A DNA stretch of 51,948 nt. It comes from CAZYQW01 sp964649825. GTDB taxonomy: Bacteria > Planctomycetota > B15-G4 > JADJEK01. A program made the position numbers and the translations under genes. Below the pieces are notes generated by a model, which was not told the DNA's origin, searched no databases, and worked only from the letters and a program-made list of their open reading frames with translations. Every line of letters begins with the position of its first letter. Position 1 is the first letter of the stretch. Positions 8,506-17,633 of the stretch are shown here, piece after piece. The DNA lies in assembly GCA_964649825.1 (NCBI GenBank), contig CAZYQW010000006.1, positions 1 through 51,948 on the forward strand, given 5' to 3'.

Positions 8506-10506
8506 ATGATCCAGCGGTTCTTCCACGCCATCGAACTCCACGCCTTGAACGCCCACGCCTCGCACTTCCACGCGTTGCTGCTCGTCGCAGGCGCCGGTTT
8601 GGTGCTCGGCATCCTCCTGGGACGCTTTGCCCCACGAGCGTGGTTGGCCGTGACGCTCGGTGCTTGCGTCGCCGCCCTGGCCGCTGCCGTCTCGGTGCTC
8701 GCCGGAGGACCGGACATCGATTGGCGCAGTGCGGTGAAGATCGGCGGCGAGCCGCTGCATCTCTCCCTCGACGGCCTGGGTGCGCTGTTCCTCGCGTTGG
8801 TGAGCGTCCTCGGCGGGACCGGCGCGCTTTACGCGAGCGAGTCCTGGAGCGAGCGCGCGCATCCGCGCTCCGCGGGTACCGGGCGCGTGTGGTGGAGCGT
8901 GCTCGTCGGCTGCCTCGCGCTGGTGCTGCTCTCGCGCAACGGCCTGCACTTGCTGATCGGCTGGGAGCTGTTCACGCTCGCCTCGTACTTCTTGATCACG
9001 CTCGACCGCCGCCGGCCGGAAGTGCGCGCCGCGGGCTGGCTCTACCTCGGGGCCTCGCACGTCGCGGTCCTGTTCCTGTTCGCCTTCTTCGCCAGCCTGG
9101 CGGCGCGCACCGGGAGCTGGGAGCTCCGGCCGATGCGCGAGGAGGCCGGGCTCGCGCCGCTGTTCTGGCTCGGGCTCGTCGGCTTCGGGCTGAAGGCCGG
9201 CATCTTCCCGCTGCACGTGTGGCTGCCCTCGGGCCACGCGAACGCACCCAGCCACGTCTCGGCGATCCTCTCGGGTGTGACGATCAAGCTCGGCATCTAC
9301 GGTTTGGTCCGCTTCACCTCCTGGCTTCCGGTTCCGGCCTCGGCTGGATGGGTCGTCGCGGCACTGGGCATGGCGAGTGCGCTCTTCGGCGTGGCCTTCG
9401 CTCTCGGACAGCACGACCTCAAGCGGTTGCTCGCGTACCACAGCGTCGAGAACGTCGGGATCATCCTCATCGGTCTGGGGTTCGCGCTCGTGGCGGCGGG
9501 CGGCGACGCGCAGTGGGGACGTCTCGCGCTTGCCGGGGGACTGCTCCACGTCTGGAACCACGGCCTCTTCAAGGCACTGCTCTTCTTCGGCGCAGGCTCG
9601 GTGCTGCACGCGACCGGGACGCGCGAAATGAGCCTCCTGGGCGGGCTTTGGCGCGCGATGCCCTGGACGACCACCTGCTTCGCGCTCGGGGCCGTCGCGA
9701 TCTGCGGGCTGCCCCCCCTCAACGGCTTCGTTAGCGAGTGGCTCGTCTACCTCGGTCTCTTCGACGCCGCCAACGCGCGGACCCCCTTGGCCTGGGGGGC
9801 GCTGGCCGCCGCCATCGTGCTCGGCGCGACCGGTGCGCTGGCCCTGGCCTGCTTCGCCAAGGTCTGCGGCATCGTGTTCCTCGGCGCGGCGCGGTCGGAG
9901 GCGGCCGCGCGTGCGCACGAGGGTGGCGCCGCGATGCGCGCGGCGATGTTGGTGCTGGCGTTCGCTTGCGCCGCGATCGGGCTGGCGCCGGTCTTCTTCT
10001 GGCCCGCGCTGACGCGAGCGGTGGGGGACTGGCGCGGAGAGTGGGGCAGTGTCGAGGCGTCCGCGCCACTCGCATCGCTTGGATTCGTGCACGTGGTCTT
10101 GGCGCTGCTTGCTGCGGCGGCGGGAGCCGGCTTGTGGTGGCGCGTGCGGCGCGGCGCCGTGCGGCGCGCCCCGACCTGGGATTGCGCCTTTGCCGCGCCG
10201 TCGGCCCGGATGCAGTACACGGCGGGCTCGTTCGCCGGCATCATCACCGAGTGGTTCGGGTGGGTCCTTCGCCCGGAGCGGCACGCGACCCCGCCGGTCG
10301 CGATCTTTCCGAGCACGGCGAGGTTCGCCCAGCGCACGCCCGAGACGGTGCTCGAGCGCATCGTCGAGCCCCTTGGACGGGCCGTCCTGCGCGTGGCGCT
10401 CGCCGCGCGCGCGTTCCAGCACGGGCGCGTGCAGGCGTACATCCTCTACCTCGTGGTCGGCATCGCCGCGCTGGCCGGGGTGGTGCTCCTCGGCGCGGGA
10501 GCATGA
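8506..10506 (+). CDS. hyfB: HyfB/NuoL-type proton-channel subunit, copy 1
   Basis: 666 residues and about 16 membrane helices, an antiporter-like (Mrp/NuoL) subunit of the formate hydrogenlyase/complex I superfamily. Charged residues of the proton path are present: Glu in GWELFTLASYF, Lys in FGLKAGIFPLHVWLP and Lys in HDLKRLLAYHSVENVG. The HyfB/HycC C-terminal signature APTWDCAFAAPSARMQYTAGS is also there. Its role would be to move protons or sodium across the membrane, coupled to electron transfer in the peripheral arm. It is the first gene of the operon, with a strong Shine-Dalgarno. It is a close paralogue of the gene at 11224, and the HTH-EIIA gene follows after 13 bases. Confidence 0.9.
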   Translation: MIQRFFHAIELHALNAHASHFHALLLVAGAGLVLGILLGRFAPRAWLAVTLGACVAALAAAVSVLAGGPDIDWRSAVKIGGEPLHLSLDGLGALFLALVSVLGGTGALYASESWSERAHPRSAGTGRVWWSVLVGCLALVLLSRNGLHLLIGWELFTLASYFLITLDRRRPEVRAAGWLYLGASHVAVLFLFAFFASLAARTGSWELRPMREEAGLAPLFWLGLVGFGLKAGIFPLHVWLPSGHANAPSHVSAILSGVTIKLGIYGLVRFTSWLPVPASAGWVVAALGMASALFGVAFALGQHDLKRLLAYHSVENVGIILIGLGFALVAAGGDAQWGRLALAGGLLHVWNHGLFKALLFFGAGSVLHATGTREMSLLGGLWRAMPWTTTCFALGAVAICGLPPLNGFVSEWLVYLGLFDAANARTPLAWGALAAAIVLGATGALALACFAKVCGIVFLGAARSEAAARAHEGGAAMRAAMLVLAFACAAIGLAPVFFWPALTRAVGDWRGEWGSVEASAPLASLGFVHVVLALLAAAAGAGLWWRVRRGAVRRAPTWDCAFAAPSARMQYTAGSFAGIITEWFGWVLRPERHATPPVAIFPSTARFAQRTPETVLERIVEPLGRAVLRVALAARAFQHGRVQAYILYLVVGIAALAGVVLLGAGA

Positions 10507-10519
10507 AGGGTCGACGACC

Positions 10520-11227
10520 ATGTATCTGAATCTCGTGGAGGTGGCGGAGTCCTTCGGGGTCTCCGAGCGCGTGGTGGAGGGGTGGGTCCGCGACGAGGGG
10601 CTGCCGCACACGCTCGACCGCGCACGGATGCTGTTCGAACGTACGCAGGTGGCCCAATGGGCGGCCGAGCGCGGGCTGGCGGCGCGGGCCGGCTTCCTGG
10701 CGCCCGAGACGCCGGTGTTCGCGACCGCCTGGCGGCTCGAGCCGCTCTTGCGGGCCGGGCAGATCTGGCGCGATGTGTCCCCCGCCGAGGTGCTTTCCGT
10801 GCTCGAGCGCATCCTCGCGGGACTACCCGGCGTGACGCCGCCGATCCTCCAGTTCCTCGGTCAGCGCCTGCGCGCCAAGGGGGGGATCAGTTGGGCGCCG
10901 GTCGGCGGCGGCTTCGCGCTGCCTCACCTGAGCGAGCGCGTGGCGCTGGGCCGCGATTCGGGGAAGGTCGCCCTGATCTTCCTGAACGCTCCCCTGCCCT
11001 GCCTCGAGAAGGTCCCGGACGGCGTGCCGGTCACCCGTCTCTTGTTCTTCATCGCGCCGTCCCCGCGCGCGCACCTCGACCTGCTCGTCCGATTCGGACG
11101 CATCCTGATGCATGAGCGACTGCGCGATCTGCTCGCGCGGGCGGCGAGCGACGAGCTGATCTTCGGTGCATTCGCCGCCATCGACGCGGAATCCTCGAGA
11201 GCTGGTGGAGGCACGATCACGCCGTGA
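10520..11227 (+). CDS. HTH domain fused to PTS EIIA (fructose/PtsN-type) domain
   Basis: 235 residues. Residues 1-55 resemble an excisionase/MerR-type winged helix (LVEVAESFGVSERVVEGWVRDEG). Residues about 75-220 are a type-2 EIIA domain, with the phosphorylatable His136 in GFALPHLSERV and the second conserved His185 in PSPRAHLDLL. EIIA domains accept phosphate from HPr-like proteins; PtsN-type members usually regulate rather than transport sugar. No sugar permease is present. Its place inside a respiratory-complex operon suggests it senses energy or phosphotransfer state to control expression or activity of the complex. Its stop overlaps the GTG start of the second hyfB by 4 bp, so the two are translationally coupled. 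Confidence 0.8.
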   Translation: MYLNLVEVAESFGVSERVVEGWVRDEGLPHTLDRARMLFERTQVAQWAAERGLAARAGFLAPETPVFATAWRLEPLLRAGQIWRDVSPAEVLSVLERILAGLPGVTPPILQFLGQRLRAKGGISWAPVGGGFALPHLSERVALGRDSGKVALIFLNAPLPCLEKVPDGVPVTRLLFFIAPSPRAHLDLLVRFGRILMHERLRDLLARAASDELIFGAFAAIDAESSRAGGGTITP

Positions 11228-13173
11228 CGACCCCTGCGCTCCTCGCGATCACCGGCACGGCGTTGGCGTCCGGCATCCTGATCTCGCGCCGGCACCCGCG
11301 CGCCTGGCTGGTCCTCAGCGTGGCCGGCACCGCGGCGGCGCTGGCCGGGGCCCTTTCCGTGCTCCTCGGGGCGCCGGACTGGGAGTGGAGGAGCGGCTTC
11401 GCCCTCGGCGGCGAGCCGCTGCACCTGCGCCTCGACGGGCTGGCCGCGCTGTTCCTCGTGCTCTTGAGCGTCGTGGGCTGCGCCGGAGCGCTCTACGCGC
11501 ACCAGTACTGGTCCGAACAGCGCCACCCGCGCTCGGCGGCTCGCGGACGCGGTTGGTGGGCCGCGATGGTCGCGAGCATCGGGCTCGTACTGCTCTCCTC
11601 GAACGGGCTGCACTTCCTGATCGCCTGGGAGCTTCAGGCGCTCTCCGGTTACTACCTCATCACGCTCGACGGTCGCCGGCGCGGAGTGCGTGCTGCCGGC
11701 TGGCTCTACCTCGCTGCATCGCACGTCGGCACGCTGTGCCTGTTCGCGTTCTTCGCCGCGCTGGCCGCGCGCGCGGGCACCTGGGACCTCGGCCCGATGC
11801 TCGAGCACGCGGACCGCGCGCCGCTGTTCTGGCTGGCGCTCGTGGGTTTCGGCGTGAAGGCTGGCTTCTTCCCGCTGCACGTCTGGCTGCCGGCCGCGCA
11901 CGCGAACGCGCCGAGCCACGTCTCCGCGATCCTCTCCGGCGTCGCGATCAAGCTCGGCATCTACGGCATCGTGCGTTTCAGCGGCTGGCTGCCGCTGCCC
12001 GCCGGCGCGGGATGGGTGGTGATCGGCCTGGGCGCCGCGAGCGCGCTGGCCGGCATCGCCTTCGCGCTCGTCCAGGACGACTTGAAGCGCCTCCTGGCGT
12101 ACTGCTCGGTCGAGCACGTCGGCGTGATCCTGATCGGAGTCGGTGCCGCGCTGCTCGCCGCGACGCACGGGAACGAGCCCTGGGGGCGCCTGGCGCTCGC
12201 GGGAGCGCTGCTGCACGTCTGGAACCACGGAGCGTTCAAGTCGCTGCTCTTCTTCGGCGCCGGCTCGGTGCTGCACGCCACGGGCACGCGCGAGATGAGC
12301 CGCCTGGGAGGACTGTGGAGGCGGATGCCTTGGACGGCGGGGCTCTTCGCGTTGGGCGCGGCCGCGGTCTCCGGGCTTCCACCGTTGAATGGCTTCGTCA
12401 GCGAGTGGCTGGAGTACCTCGGGCTGTTCGATGCCGTCGCGGCGCGCACCGCGTTCGCGGCGCCGGCGATGCCGGCCGCCATCCTGCTGGCCGTCGCCGG
12501 CGCGCTGGCGCTGGCGAGCTTCGTGAAGGCGACCGCGATCGTCTTCCTCGGCGCGCCGCGCACGCGGGCCGCACGAGAGGCGCACGAGTGCGGGATGTGG
12601 ATGCGCGGGCCGATGATCGCGCTCGCGGGCATCTGTGCCGCGATCGGGCTGATGCCGACGCTGGTCTGGCCCGCGCTCGACCGCGCCGTGGGCACCTGGA
12701 ACCCCGCCTGGGCCGGAGCCGAGTCCCCGCCGCCGCTGCGGACCCTCGGCGCGCTGCACGTCGCGCTGGCGTCGCTGATGATCGTCGCCGCGGTTCTCCT
12801 GTGGAGGCGCGCGCGCCAGAACGGACTGCGTCGCGCTCCGACGTGGGACTGTGGCTACGCGCATCCGACGGCGCGCATGCAGTACACGAGCGGCTCGTTC
12901 GCCGGCATCGGCGGCGGCTGGTTCGCGTGGTTGCACCGGCCCGAGAGCCGCCTGCGTCGCCCGCGCGGGCCGTTCCCGGTCGCAGGGAGCCACTTCGTGC
13001 GCGTCCCCGAGACGGTGTTGGAGCGCGTGATCGTGCCCGCCGGCGGTGGCGTGATGCGCGTCGTGCTGGCGGTGCGGCGCTTGCAGCACGGTCGCTTGCA
13101 GGCGTACATCCTGTACCTCGTGGTCGGGTTGGCTGGAGTGGCCGTGCTCGTGCTCGCCGGACAGAAGCCATGA
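11224..13173 (+). CDS. hyfB: HyfB/NuoL-type proton-channel subunit, copy 2
   Basis: 649 residues, GTG start. It has the same architecture and nearly the same motifs as copy 1: Glu in AWELQALSGYYLITL, Lys in FGVKAGFFPLHVWLP, Lys in DDLKRLLAYCSVEHVG, and APTWDCGYAHPTARMQYTSGS near the C-terminus. By eye roughly two thirds of aligned positions are identical to copy 1, which indicates a tandem duplication. Two antiporter-like subunits in addition to HyfF would give the complex three potential ion channels. The gene overlaps its neighbours by 4 bp on both sides. Confidence 0.9.
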   Translation: MTTPALLAITGTALASGILISRRHPRAWLVLSVAGTAAALAGALSVLLGAPDWEWRSGFALGGEPLHLRLDGLAALFLVLLSVVGCAGALYAHQYWSEQRHPRSAARGRGWWAAMVASIGLVLLSSNGLHFLIAWELQALSGYYLITLDGRRRGVRAAGWLYLAASHVGTLCLFAFFAALAARAGTWDLGPMLEHADRAPLFWLALVGFGVKAGFFPLHVWLPAAHANAPSHVSAILSGVAIKLGIYGIVRFSGWLPLPAGAGWVVIGLGAASALAGIAFALVQDDLKRLLAYCSVEHVGVILIGVGAALLAATHGNEPWGRLALAGALLHVWNHGAFKSLLFFGAGSVLHATGTREMSRLGGLWRRMPWTAGLFALGAAAVSGLPPLNGFVSEWLEYLGLFDAVAARTAFAAPAMPAAILLAVAGALALASFVKATAIVFLGAPRTRAAREAHECGMWMRGPMIALAGICAAIGLMPTLVWPALDRAVGTWNPAWAGAESPPPLRTLGALHVALASLMIVAAVLLWRRARQNGLRRAPTWDCGYAHPTARMQYTSGSFAGIGGGWFAWLHRPESRLRRPRGPFPVAGSHFVRVPETVLERVIVPAGGGVMRVVLAVRRLQHGRLQAYILYLVVGLAGVAVLVLAGQKP

Positions 13174-14078
13174 GCATCGCGCTGAGTCTCGCGTTGCGGT
13201 TCCTGCTCTGGCTCGTCCTCGCGCCGCTCTTGCCCGGCATCATCAACCGCACCAAGGCCTGGGTCGCAGGACGCCGCGGGCCGCCGCTCCTGCAGCTCTA
13301 CTACGATCTCGCGCGGCTGTGGCGCAAGGGCGTCGTGCAGAGCACGCTCGCCTCGCCGGGCTTCGTGGTCGGGCCGGCCATCGCCTGGGTGGCGGTGGTC
13401 GGCGCCGCGCTCTTGCTCCCGATCGGGGCATACGGGTCCGGCCTAGGTTTTCGCGGCGACGTTCTGGTGCTGATCTACCTGCTCGCGCTGGCGCGCTTCT
13501 GCACGGCGTGGGCCGCGCTCGAGACCGGCTCGGCCTTCGAAGGCATGGGCGCCGCGCGTGAGGTCAGCTACGCGGTTCTCTCCGAGGCGGCGATCGTCGC
13601 CGCGGTGCTCGCGCTCAGCGTGCAAAGCGGCAGTACCACGCTGCATGGGATGCTCGCGCCCGCCAGCGGCCCCGGCGCGGTGCTGCTCGGAGCGGGGCTC
13701 TTCACGGTGCTCTTGGTCGAGAACTGCCGCGTCCCCTTCGACGACCCCAACACGCACCTGGAGCTGACGATGATCCACGAGGTGATGGTGCTCGACCACA
13801 GCGGCCCGCCGCTGGCGGCGATCCTGCACGGTGCGTCGATCAAACTGTTGCTCTTCTCGTTGCTCCTCGTCCAGTCCGTGCTGCCCATCGGCGAGATGCC
13901 GCCGCTCGGCGCCGCGGCCGCGCTGGTGCTGGGTGTCCTGGCGGTGGCGATCGGCGTGGGACTCGTCGAGTCGCTGCTGGCGCGACTCGCGTTCCGGCGC
14001 GTGCCCCTGTTCCTGACGGTCGCGTTTCTGCTATGCCTCTTCGCGCTGTTGATCGCCTGGCGCGGAGGCGAGGCGTGA
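13170..14078 (+). CDS. hyfC: HyfC/NuoH-type membrane anchor subunit
   Basis: 302 residues and about eight membrane helices. It is the NuoH/HycD/HyfC subunit that joins the membrane arm to the iron-sulfur and large subunits. Family signatures are visible: ALETGSAFEGMGAAREVSYA, which holds the conserved acidic residues, and VENCRVPFDDPNTHLELTMI with the conserved Glu and Asp of the quinone/proton loop. The usual length for the family is about 300-320 residues. ATG start with 4-bp overlaps on both sides. Confidence 0.92.
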   Translation: MSIALSLALRFLLWLVLAPLLPGIINRTKAWVAGRRGPPLLQLYYDLARLWRKGVVQSTLASPGFVVGPAIAWVAVVGAALLLPIGAYGSGLGFRGDVLVLIYLLALARFCTAWAALETGSAFEGMGAAREVSYAVLSEAAIVAAVLALSVQSGSTTLHGMLAPASGPGAVLLGAGLFTVLLVENCRVPFDDPNTHLELTMIHEVMVLDHSGPPLAAILHGASIKLLLFSLLLVQSVLPIGEMPPLGAAAALVLGVLAVAIGVGLVESLLARLAFRRVPLFLTVAFLLCLFALLIAWRGGEA

Positions 14079-14716
14079 GTCAACCCCTCGACCTCTTGAT
14101 CGGCCTGGCGATGGGCCTGAACCTCGTAGCGCTCGGCAGCGGGCGCCTGACGACGTTGATCCGCATGGTGTCGTTCCAAGGGGTGACGCTGGGCATCATG
14201 CCGTTCCTGGTGGAGTCGGAATCGCGCTGGCACATGGTGCTGATCGGGCTCGCGACCGTGGCCGGAAAGGGCTTCGTGATCCCAGCGCTGCTCCGCCACG
14301 GAATGCGCTCGGCGAACATCGAGCGCGAGATGCGGCCCTTCCTCGGCTACGTTCCTTCACTACTGCTCGGGGCGGGTGGCACGATCGCAGCCATGGCGCT
14401 CGCGCTCGAGCTGCCGCTCTTGCCGGCGCAGCAGAGCTCCTTGGTCGTGCCGGGCGCGTTGGCCACGGTCCTCACCGGGATGGTGCTGCTGATCGGGCGC
14501 TCGAAGGCCATCTCGCAGGTCTGCGGCTACCTGATCCTCGAGAACGGGATCTACATCTTCGGCCTGCTGCTGATCCACGTAACGCCGCTCCTGGTCGAGG
14601 CGGGGATCCTGCTGGACCTGACGGTGGGCGTGTTCATCTTCGGGATCATCCTCGACAAGATCCAGCGCGAGTTCGACTCGATCGACACGCGCAAGCTCAC
14701 GGCGCTGCGCGAATGA
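14075..14716 (+). CDS. hyfE: HyfE-type small membrane subunit (NuoK-related)
   Basis: 213 residues, GTG start within GTGA that overlaps the hyfC stop. It has about six hydrophobic helices, and the segment VCGYLILENGIYIFGLLL carries a buried Glu typical of NuoK/HyfE proteins. This matches HyfE (about 216 residues) rather than the 100-residue NuoK. It should form part of the proton-conducting membrane arm. An upstream ATG at 14033 is rejected because it would overlap hyfC by 46 bases and break the regular 4-bp spacing. Confidence 0.85.
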   Translation: MSQPLDLLIGLAMGLNLVALGSGRLTTLIRMVSFQGVTLGIMPFLVESESRWHMVLIGLATVAGKGFVIPALLRHGMRSANIEREMRPFLGYVPSLLLGAGGTIAAMALALELPLLPAQQSSLVVPGALATVLTGMVLLIGRSKAISQVCGYLILENGIYIFGLLLIHVTPLLVEAGILLDLTVGVFIFGIILDKIQREFDSIDTRKLTALRE

Positions 14717-16155
14717 GGGAATCCCTGATCATTCTCCTGCCCATGGCGGCCGCGATCCTGGCCGTGTTCTGGCGCGGCGAGCGTACGCGGCCCTGGCTCC
14801 TGCCCGTGACCGGCGTCGTGCACACCGTACTGTCCCTGTGGCTGCTCCTCGACCCGCCGCTCGTCGTCGAGGGGGCGTGGCTCGGTTTCGATCCGCTGGC
14901 GCGCGCGATGCTGCCGGCGGTCTCGCTCCTCTTCCTCTCGTGTGCGGCCTACGGCGTGACCTATTTGCGTCTGCGCTCGGAGCGTCCCAACCGCGTCTTC
15001 GTGGCGGCGCTCCTTGCCGTGCTCGGGCTTCTGAGCGCGGCCCACCAGGCTCGGCACCTCGGCTTGCTTTGGGTCGCGACGGAGGCCGTCACGCTCGCCA
15101 GCGTGCCGCTGTTGCACTTCAACGGATCCGCGCGCGCGGTCGAAGCGACCTGGAAGTACCTGCTCGTCGGCGGCACGGGCATCGCGCTCTCGCTGCTCGG
15201 GTCGTTCTGCCTGTGCTATGCCTCGCTGTACGGGGCCGGCGAGGGAGACCTGACCTTCGCCGCGCTGATCGCCCAGGGACACGGCCTCTCGCGAGCGTGG
15301 GTGCTGATCGCGTGGGTGCTCTTGCTCGTCGGCTATGGCACGAAGATGGGGCTCGCGCCGATGCATACGTGGAAGCCGGATGCCTACGGGGAGGCGCCGG
15401 CGATCGTCGGAGCGATCCTCGCGGGCGGCGTGACGACCGTCGCCTTCATGGCGATCCTGCGCGTGCGCGCCGTGGTCGAGGCCGCCGGCGAGGGCGCGAT
15501 CGCTGACCGCACGCTGCTCGTGATCGGGCTCTTCTCGATGTTCGTGGCCGCGCTTTTCCTGCTCGGCACGCGAGACTTCAAGCGCATGCTGGCATACTCG
15601 AGCGTCGAGCACATGGGCATCCTCAGCATCGGCGCGGCGCTGGGTGGTGCGGGCGCATTTGCGGCTCTGTTCCACGTCTGGAGCAACAGTCTCACGAAGG
15701 GAGCGCTGTTCCTCTCCGCCGGGAACATCCGGCGGGCGGCGGGAGCGCGTACGTCGGACGTGGTGCGTGGCATGGCGCTCTTGACTCCGCGTTCGGCGGC
15801 GATCTTCGTCGCGGGCATGCTGGCCGTCACGGCGCTTCCCCCCTTCGCCCCGTTCTTCAGCGAGCTGCGCCTCGTGCGCGCCGGTCTCGAGACTGGCCAC
15901 GCGAGCGCGATCGCAGTGTTCCTCGGCTGCCTCTTGCTGGCCTTCTTCGGCCTGACGCGGCTGGTGTTCGCGGTCGTGGACGGGCGCCCCCCTTCGGCGC
16001 ACCCGACCGGGCGCAGCGGAGCCTCCGAGACGGTCGGCGTGATCGGACCGCCGCTCGCGCTGCTTGGAATGTCCCTCTGGCTCGGCTTGTACACGCCTGC
16101 CGTGCTGCATGAGGCATGGACGGCTGCGGTCGCGCAGCTGTTCCCCACGCCATGA
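14713..16155 (+). CDS. hyfF: HyfF/NuoN-type proton-channel subunit
   Basis: 480 residues and about 14 membrane helices, a third antiporter-like subunit related to HyfF and NuoN. It contains LLVGYGTKMGLAPMHTWKPDA, with the conserved Lys and His, and FKRMLAYSSVEHMGILSIG, with the second conserved Lys. It is more divergent from the two HyfB copies than they are from each other. ATG start with 4-bp overlaps on both sides. Confidence 0.9.
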   Translation: MRESLIILLPMAAAILAVFWRGERTRPWLLPVTGVVHTVLSLWLLLDPPLVVEGAWLGFDPLARAMLPAVSLLFLSCAAYGVTYLRLRSERPNRVFVAALLAVLGLLSAAHQARHLGLLWVATEAVTLASVPLLHFNGSARAVEATWKYLLVGGTGIALSLLGSFCLCYASLYGAGEGDLTFAALIAQGHGLSRAWVLIAWVLLLVGYGTKMGLAPMHTWKPDAYGEAPAIVGAILAGGVTTVAFMAILRVRAVVEAAGEGAIADRTLLVIGLFSMFVAALFLLGTRDFKRMLAYSSVEHMGILSIGAALGGAGAFAALFHVWSNSLTKGALFLSAGNIRRAAGARTSDVVRGMALLTPRSAAIFVAGMLAVTALPPFAPFFSELRLVRAGLETGHASAIAVFLGCLLLAFFGLTRLVFAVVDGRPPSAHPTGRSGASETVGVIGPPLALLGMSLWLGLYTPAVLHEAWTAAVAQLFPTP

Positions 16156-17633
16156 CCGCCCCGTCGCTCTTCGCATTGCTCGCGAACGGGGCCAGCCTGG
16201 CGTGGCTCGATGTGCCCGAGTCGCCGGCGGAGGAGCTCGTGCGCGCGACCGCGGCCGAGCTGGACCGCGGCGCGCGTCTGTGTGCTTGGTTCGGCGTGCC
16301 GGAGCCGGAGGGCGTGCGGCTCGTGGCGCTGATCGCCTTCGATGCCGACAACACGCTCGCGGTCGCCCGCAGCACGCCGCAGCTCGGGAGCTATCCCGCG
16401 CTCACGGCCACGCACGCGCAGGCGCACTTGTTCGAGCGCGAGGTCCACGAGCAGCACGCACTCGTTCCCGCCGGTCATCCTTGGCTGAAGCCCGTGCGCG
16501 CGAGTGCCGGCAACGCGCCCGCCAACGGAACCTTCTTCCGCGTCGAAGGCCGCGAGGTGCACGAGGTCGCCGTCGGCCCGGTCCACGCGGGCATCATCGA
16601 GCCCGGCCACTTCCGCTTCCAGTGCGCGGGCGAGGACGTGATGCACCTCGAGATCGCGCTCGGCTACCAGCACCGCGGCATCGAGCGGGCGCTGCTGGAC
16701 GGCCCGCGGCGTGCGACGCTCGCGCAGATCGAGACCGCGGCGGGGGACACGACGATCGCGCACGCGACCGCCTACGCGATGGTGCTGGAGAGGCTGGCCG
16801 GAACGGAGGCGCCGCTGCGCGCGCAGTGGCTGCGCGCGGTGGCGCTGGAGCTCGAGCGCCTGAGCAACCACACCGGCGACCTCGGCGCGATGGCGGGCGA
16901 CGTTGCGTTCCTGCCCACCGCGGCCGCGTGCGGCAAGATCCGCGGCGACTTCCTCAACCTGACGGCCCTCTTGTGCGGGAACCGCTTCGGGCGTGGGCTT
17001 GTCCGTCCGGGCGGCTGTGCTCACGATCTGGAACCGGCGCGCGCCGGCGCGCTCCTCGAGCGCCTCCAGGACGCGATGGAGGAGGTCGAGCACGCGGCCG
17101 CCTGGCTTTGGGATTCGGCCTCGGTGCGCTCGCGCTTCGAGAACATCGGGGTCGTCTTCCCGGAGCAGGCGGCGCAGATCGGCCTCGTCGGGCCGGCCGC
17201 GCGGGCCTGCGGCCTGATGCGCGACGTGCGCTTCGATCAGCCCGCCGGATGGTACCGCTTCGCGCAGGTGCCGATCGCGGTGTGGCCGGGCGGCGACGTC
17301 CTGGCGCGCGCGCGGGTGCGCTGGCTCGAGATCCAGCGCTCGTGCGAGTTCGTCGGGGAACAGCTCCGGGCGGCCCCCGAATCGGAGCTGCGCCACGAGC
17401 TCCCGCCCGCGGCGCCCGAGACCTTGGCGGCGGCGCTCGTCGAGGGTTGGCGTGGCGAGGTCTGCCACGTCGGCCTGACCGACGGAGCGGGGCGCTACCG
17501 GCGCTACAAGATCAGCGACCCTTCCTTCCACAACTGGATCGGACTCGCGCTGGCGATGAGGACGCAGGCGATCTCCGACTTCCCGCTCTGCAACAAGAGC
17601 TTCAACCTTTCCTATTGCGGCGTCGACTTGTGA
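16152..17633 (+). CDS. hyfG: HyfG-like NuoC-NuoD fusion large subunit lacking [NiFe] ligands
   Basis: 493 residues. Residues 1-125 are NuoC-like (HLFEREVHEQHALVPAGHPWL near 92-112). Residues about 135-493 are the NuoD/hydrogenase large-subunit fold (YQHRGIERALL at 172-182). Group 4 hydrogenases have ERICGICS next; here it reads ETAAGDTT (194-201), so both cysteines are replaced (Ala197, Thr200). The C-terminal DPCxSC motif is also absent: the protein ends DFPLCNKSFNLSYCGVDL, with Cys480 and Cys489 eight residues apart. The protein should not bind Ni-Fe. This matches the Ehr (energy-converting hydrogenase-related) group, whose substrate is unknown to me. ATG start at 16152 overlaps the hyfF stop by 4 bp. 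Confidence 0.88.
   Translation: MTAPSLFALLANGASLAWLDVPESPAEELVRATAAELDRGARLCAWFGVPEPEGVRLVALIAFDADNTLAVARSTPQLGSYPALTATHAQAHLFEREVHEQHALVPAGHPWLKPVRASAGNAPANGTFFRVEGREVHEVAVGPVHAGIIEPGHFRFQCAGEDVMHLEIALGYQHRGIERALLDGPRRATLAQIETAAGDTTIAHATAYAMVLERLAGTEAPLRAQWLRAVALELERLSNHTGDLGAMAGDVAFLPTAAACGKIRGDFLNLTALLCGNRFGRGLVRPGGCAHDLEPARAGALLERLQDAMEEVEHAAAWLWDSASVRSRFENIGVVFPEQAAQIGLVGPAARACGLMRDVRFDQPAGWYRFAQVPIAVWPGGDVLARARVRWLEIQRSCEFVGEQLRAAPESELRHELPPAAPETLAAALVEGWRGEVCHVGLTDGAGRYRRYKISDPSFHNWIGLALAMRTQAISDFPLCNKSFNLSYCGVDL

Noticed and set aside
8176..10812. Upstream extension of a minus-strand reading frame of over 1500 codons across hyfB
   Set aside because: It is antisense to hyfB and stays open only because GC-rich codons rarely give stops. 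It has no start signal, is Arg/Gly/Glu-rich and resembles no family. Only the part from 6217 to 8175 is a gene.
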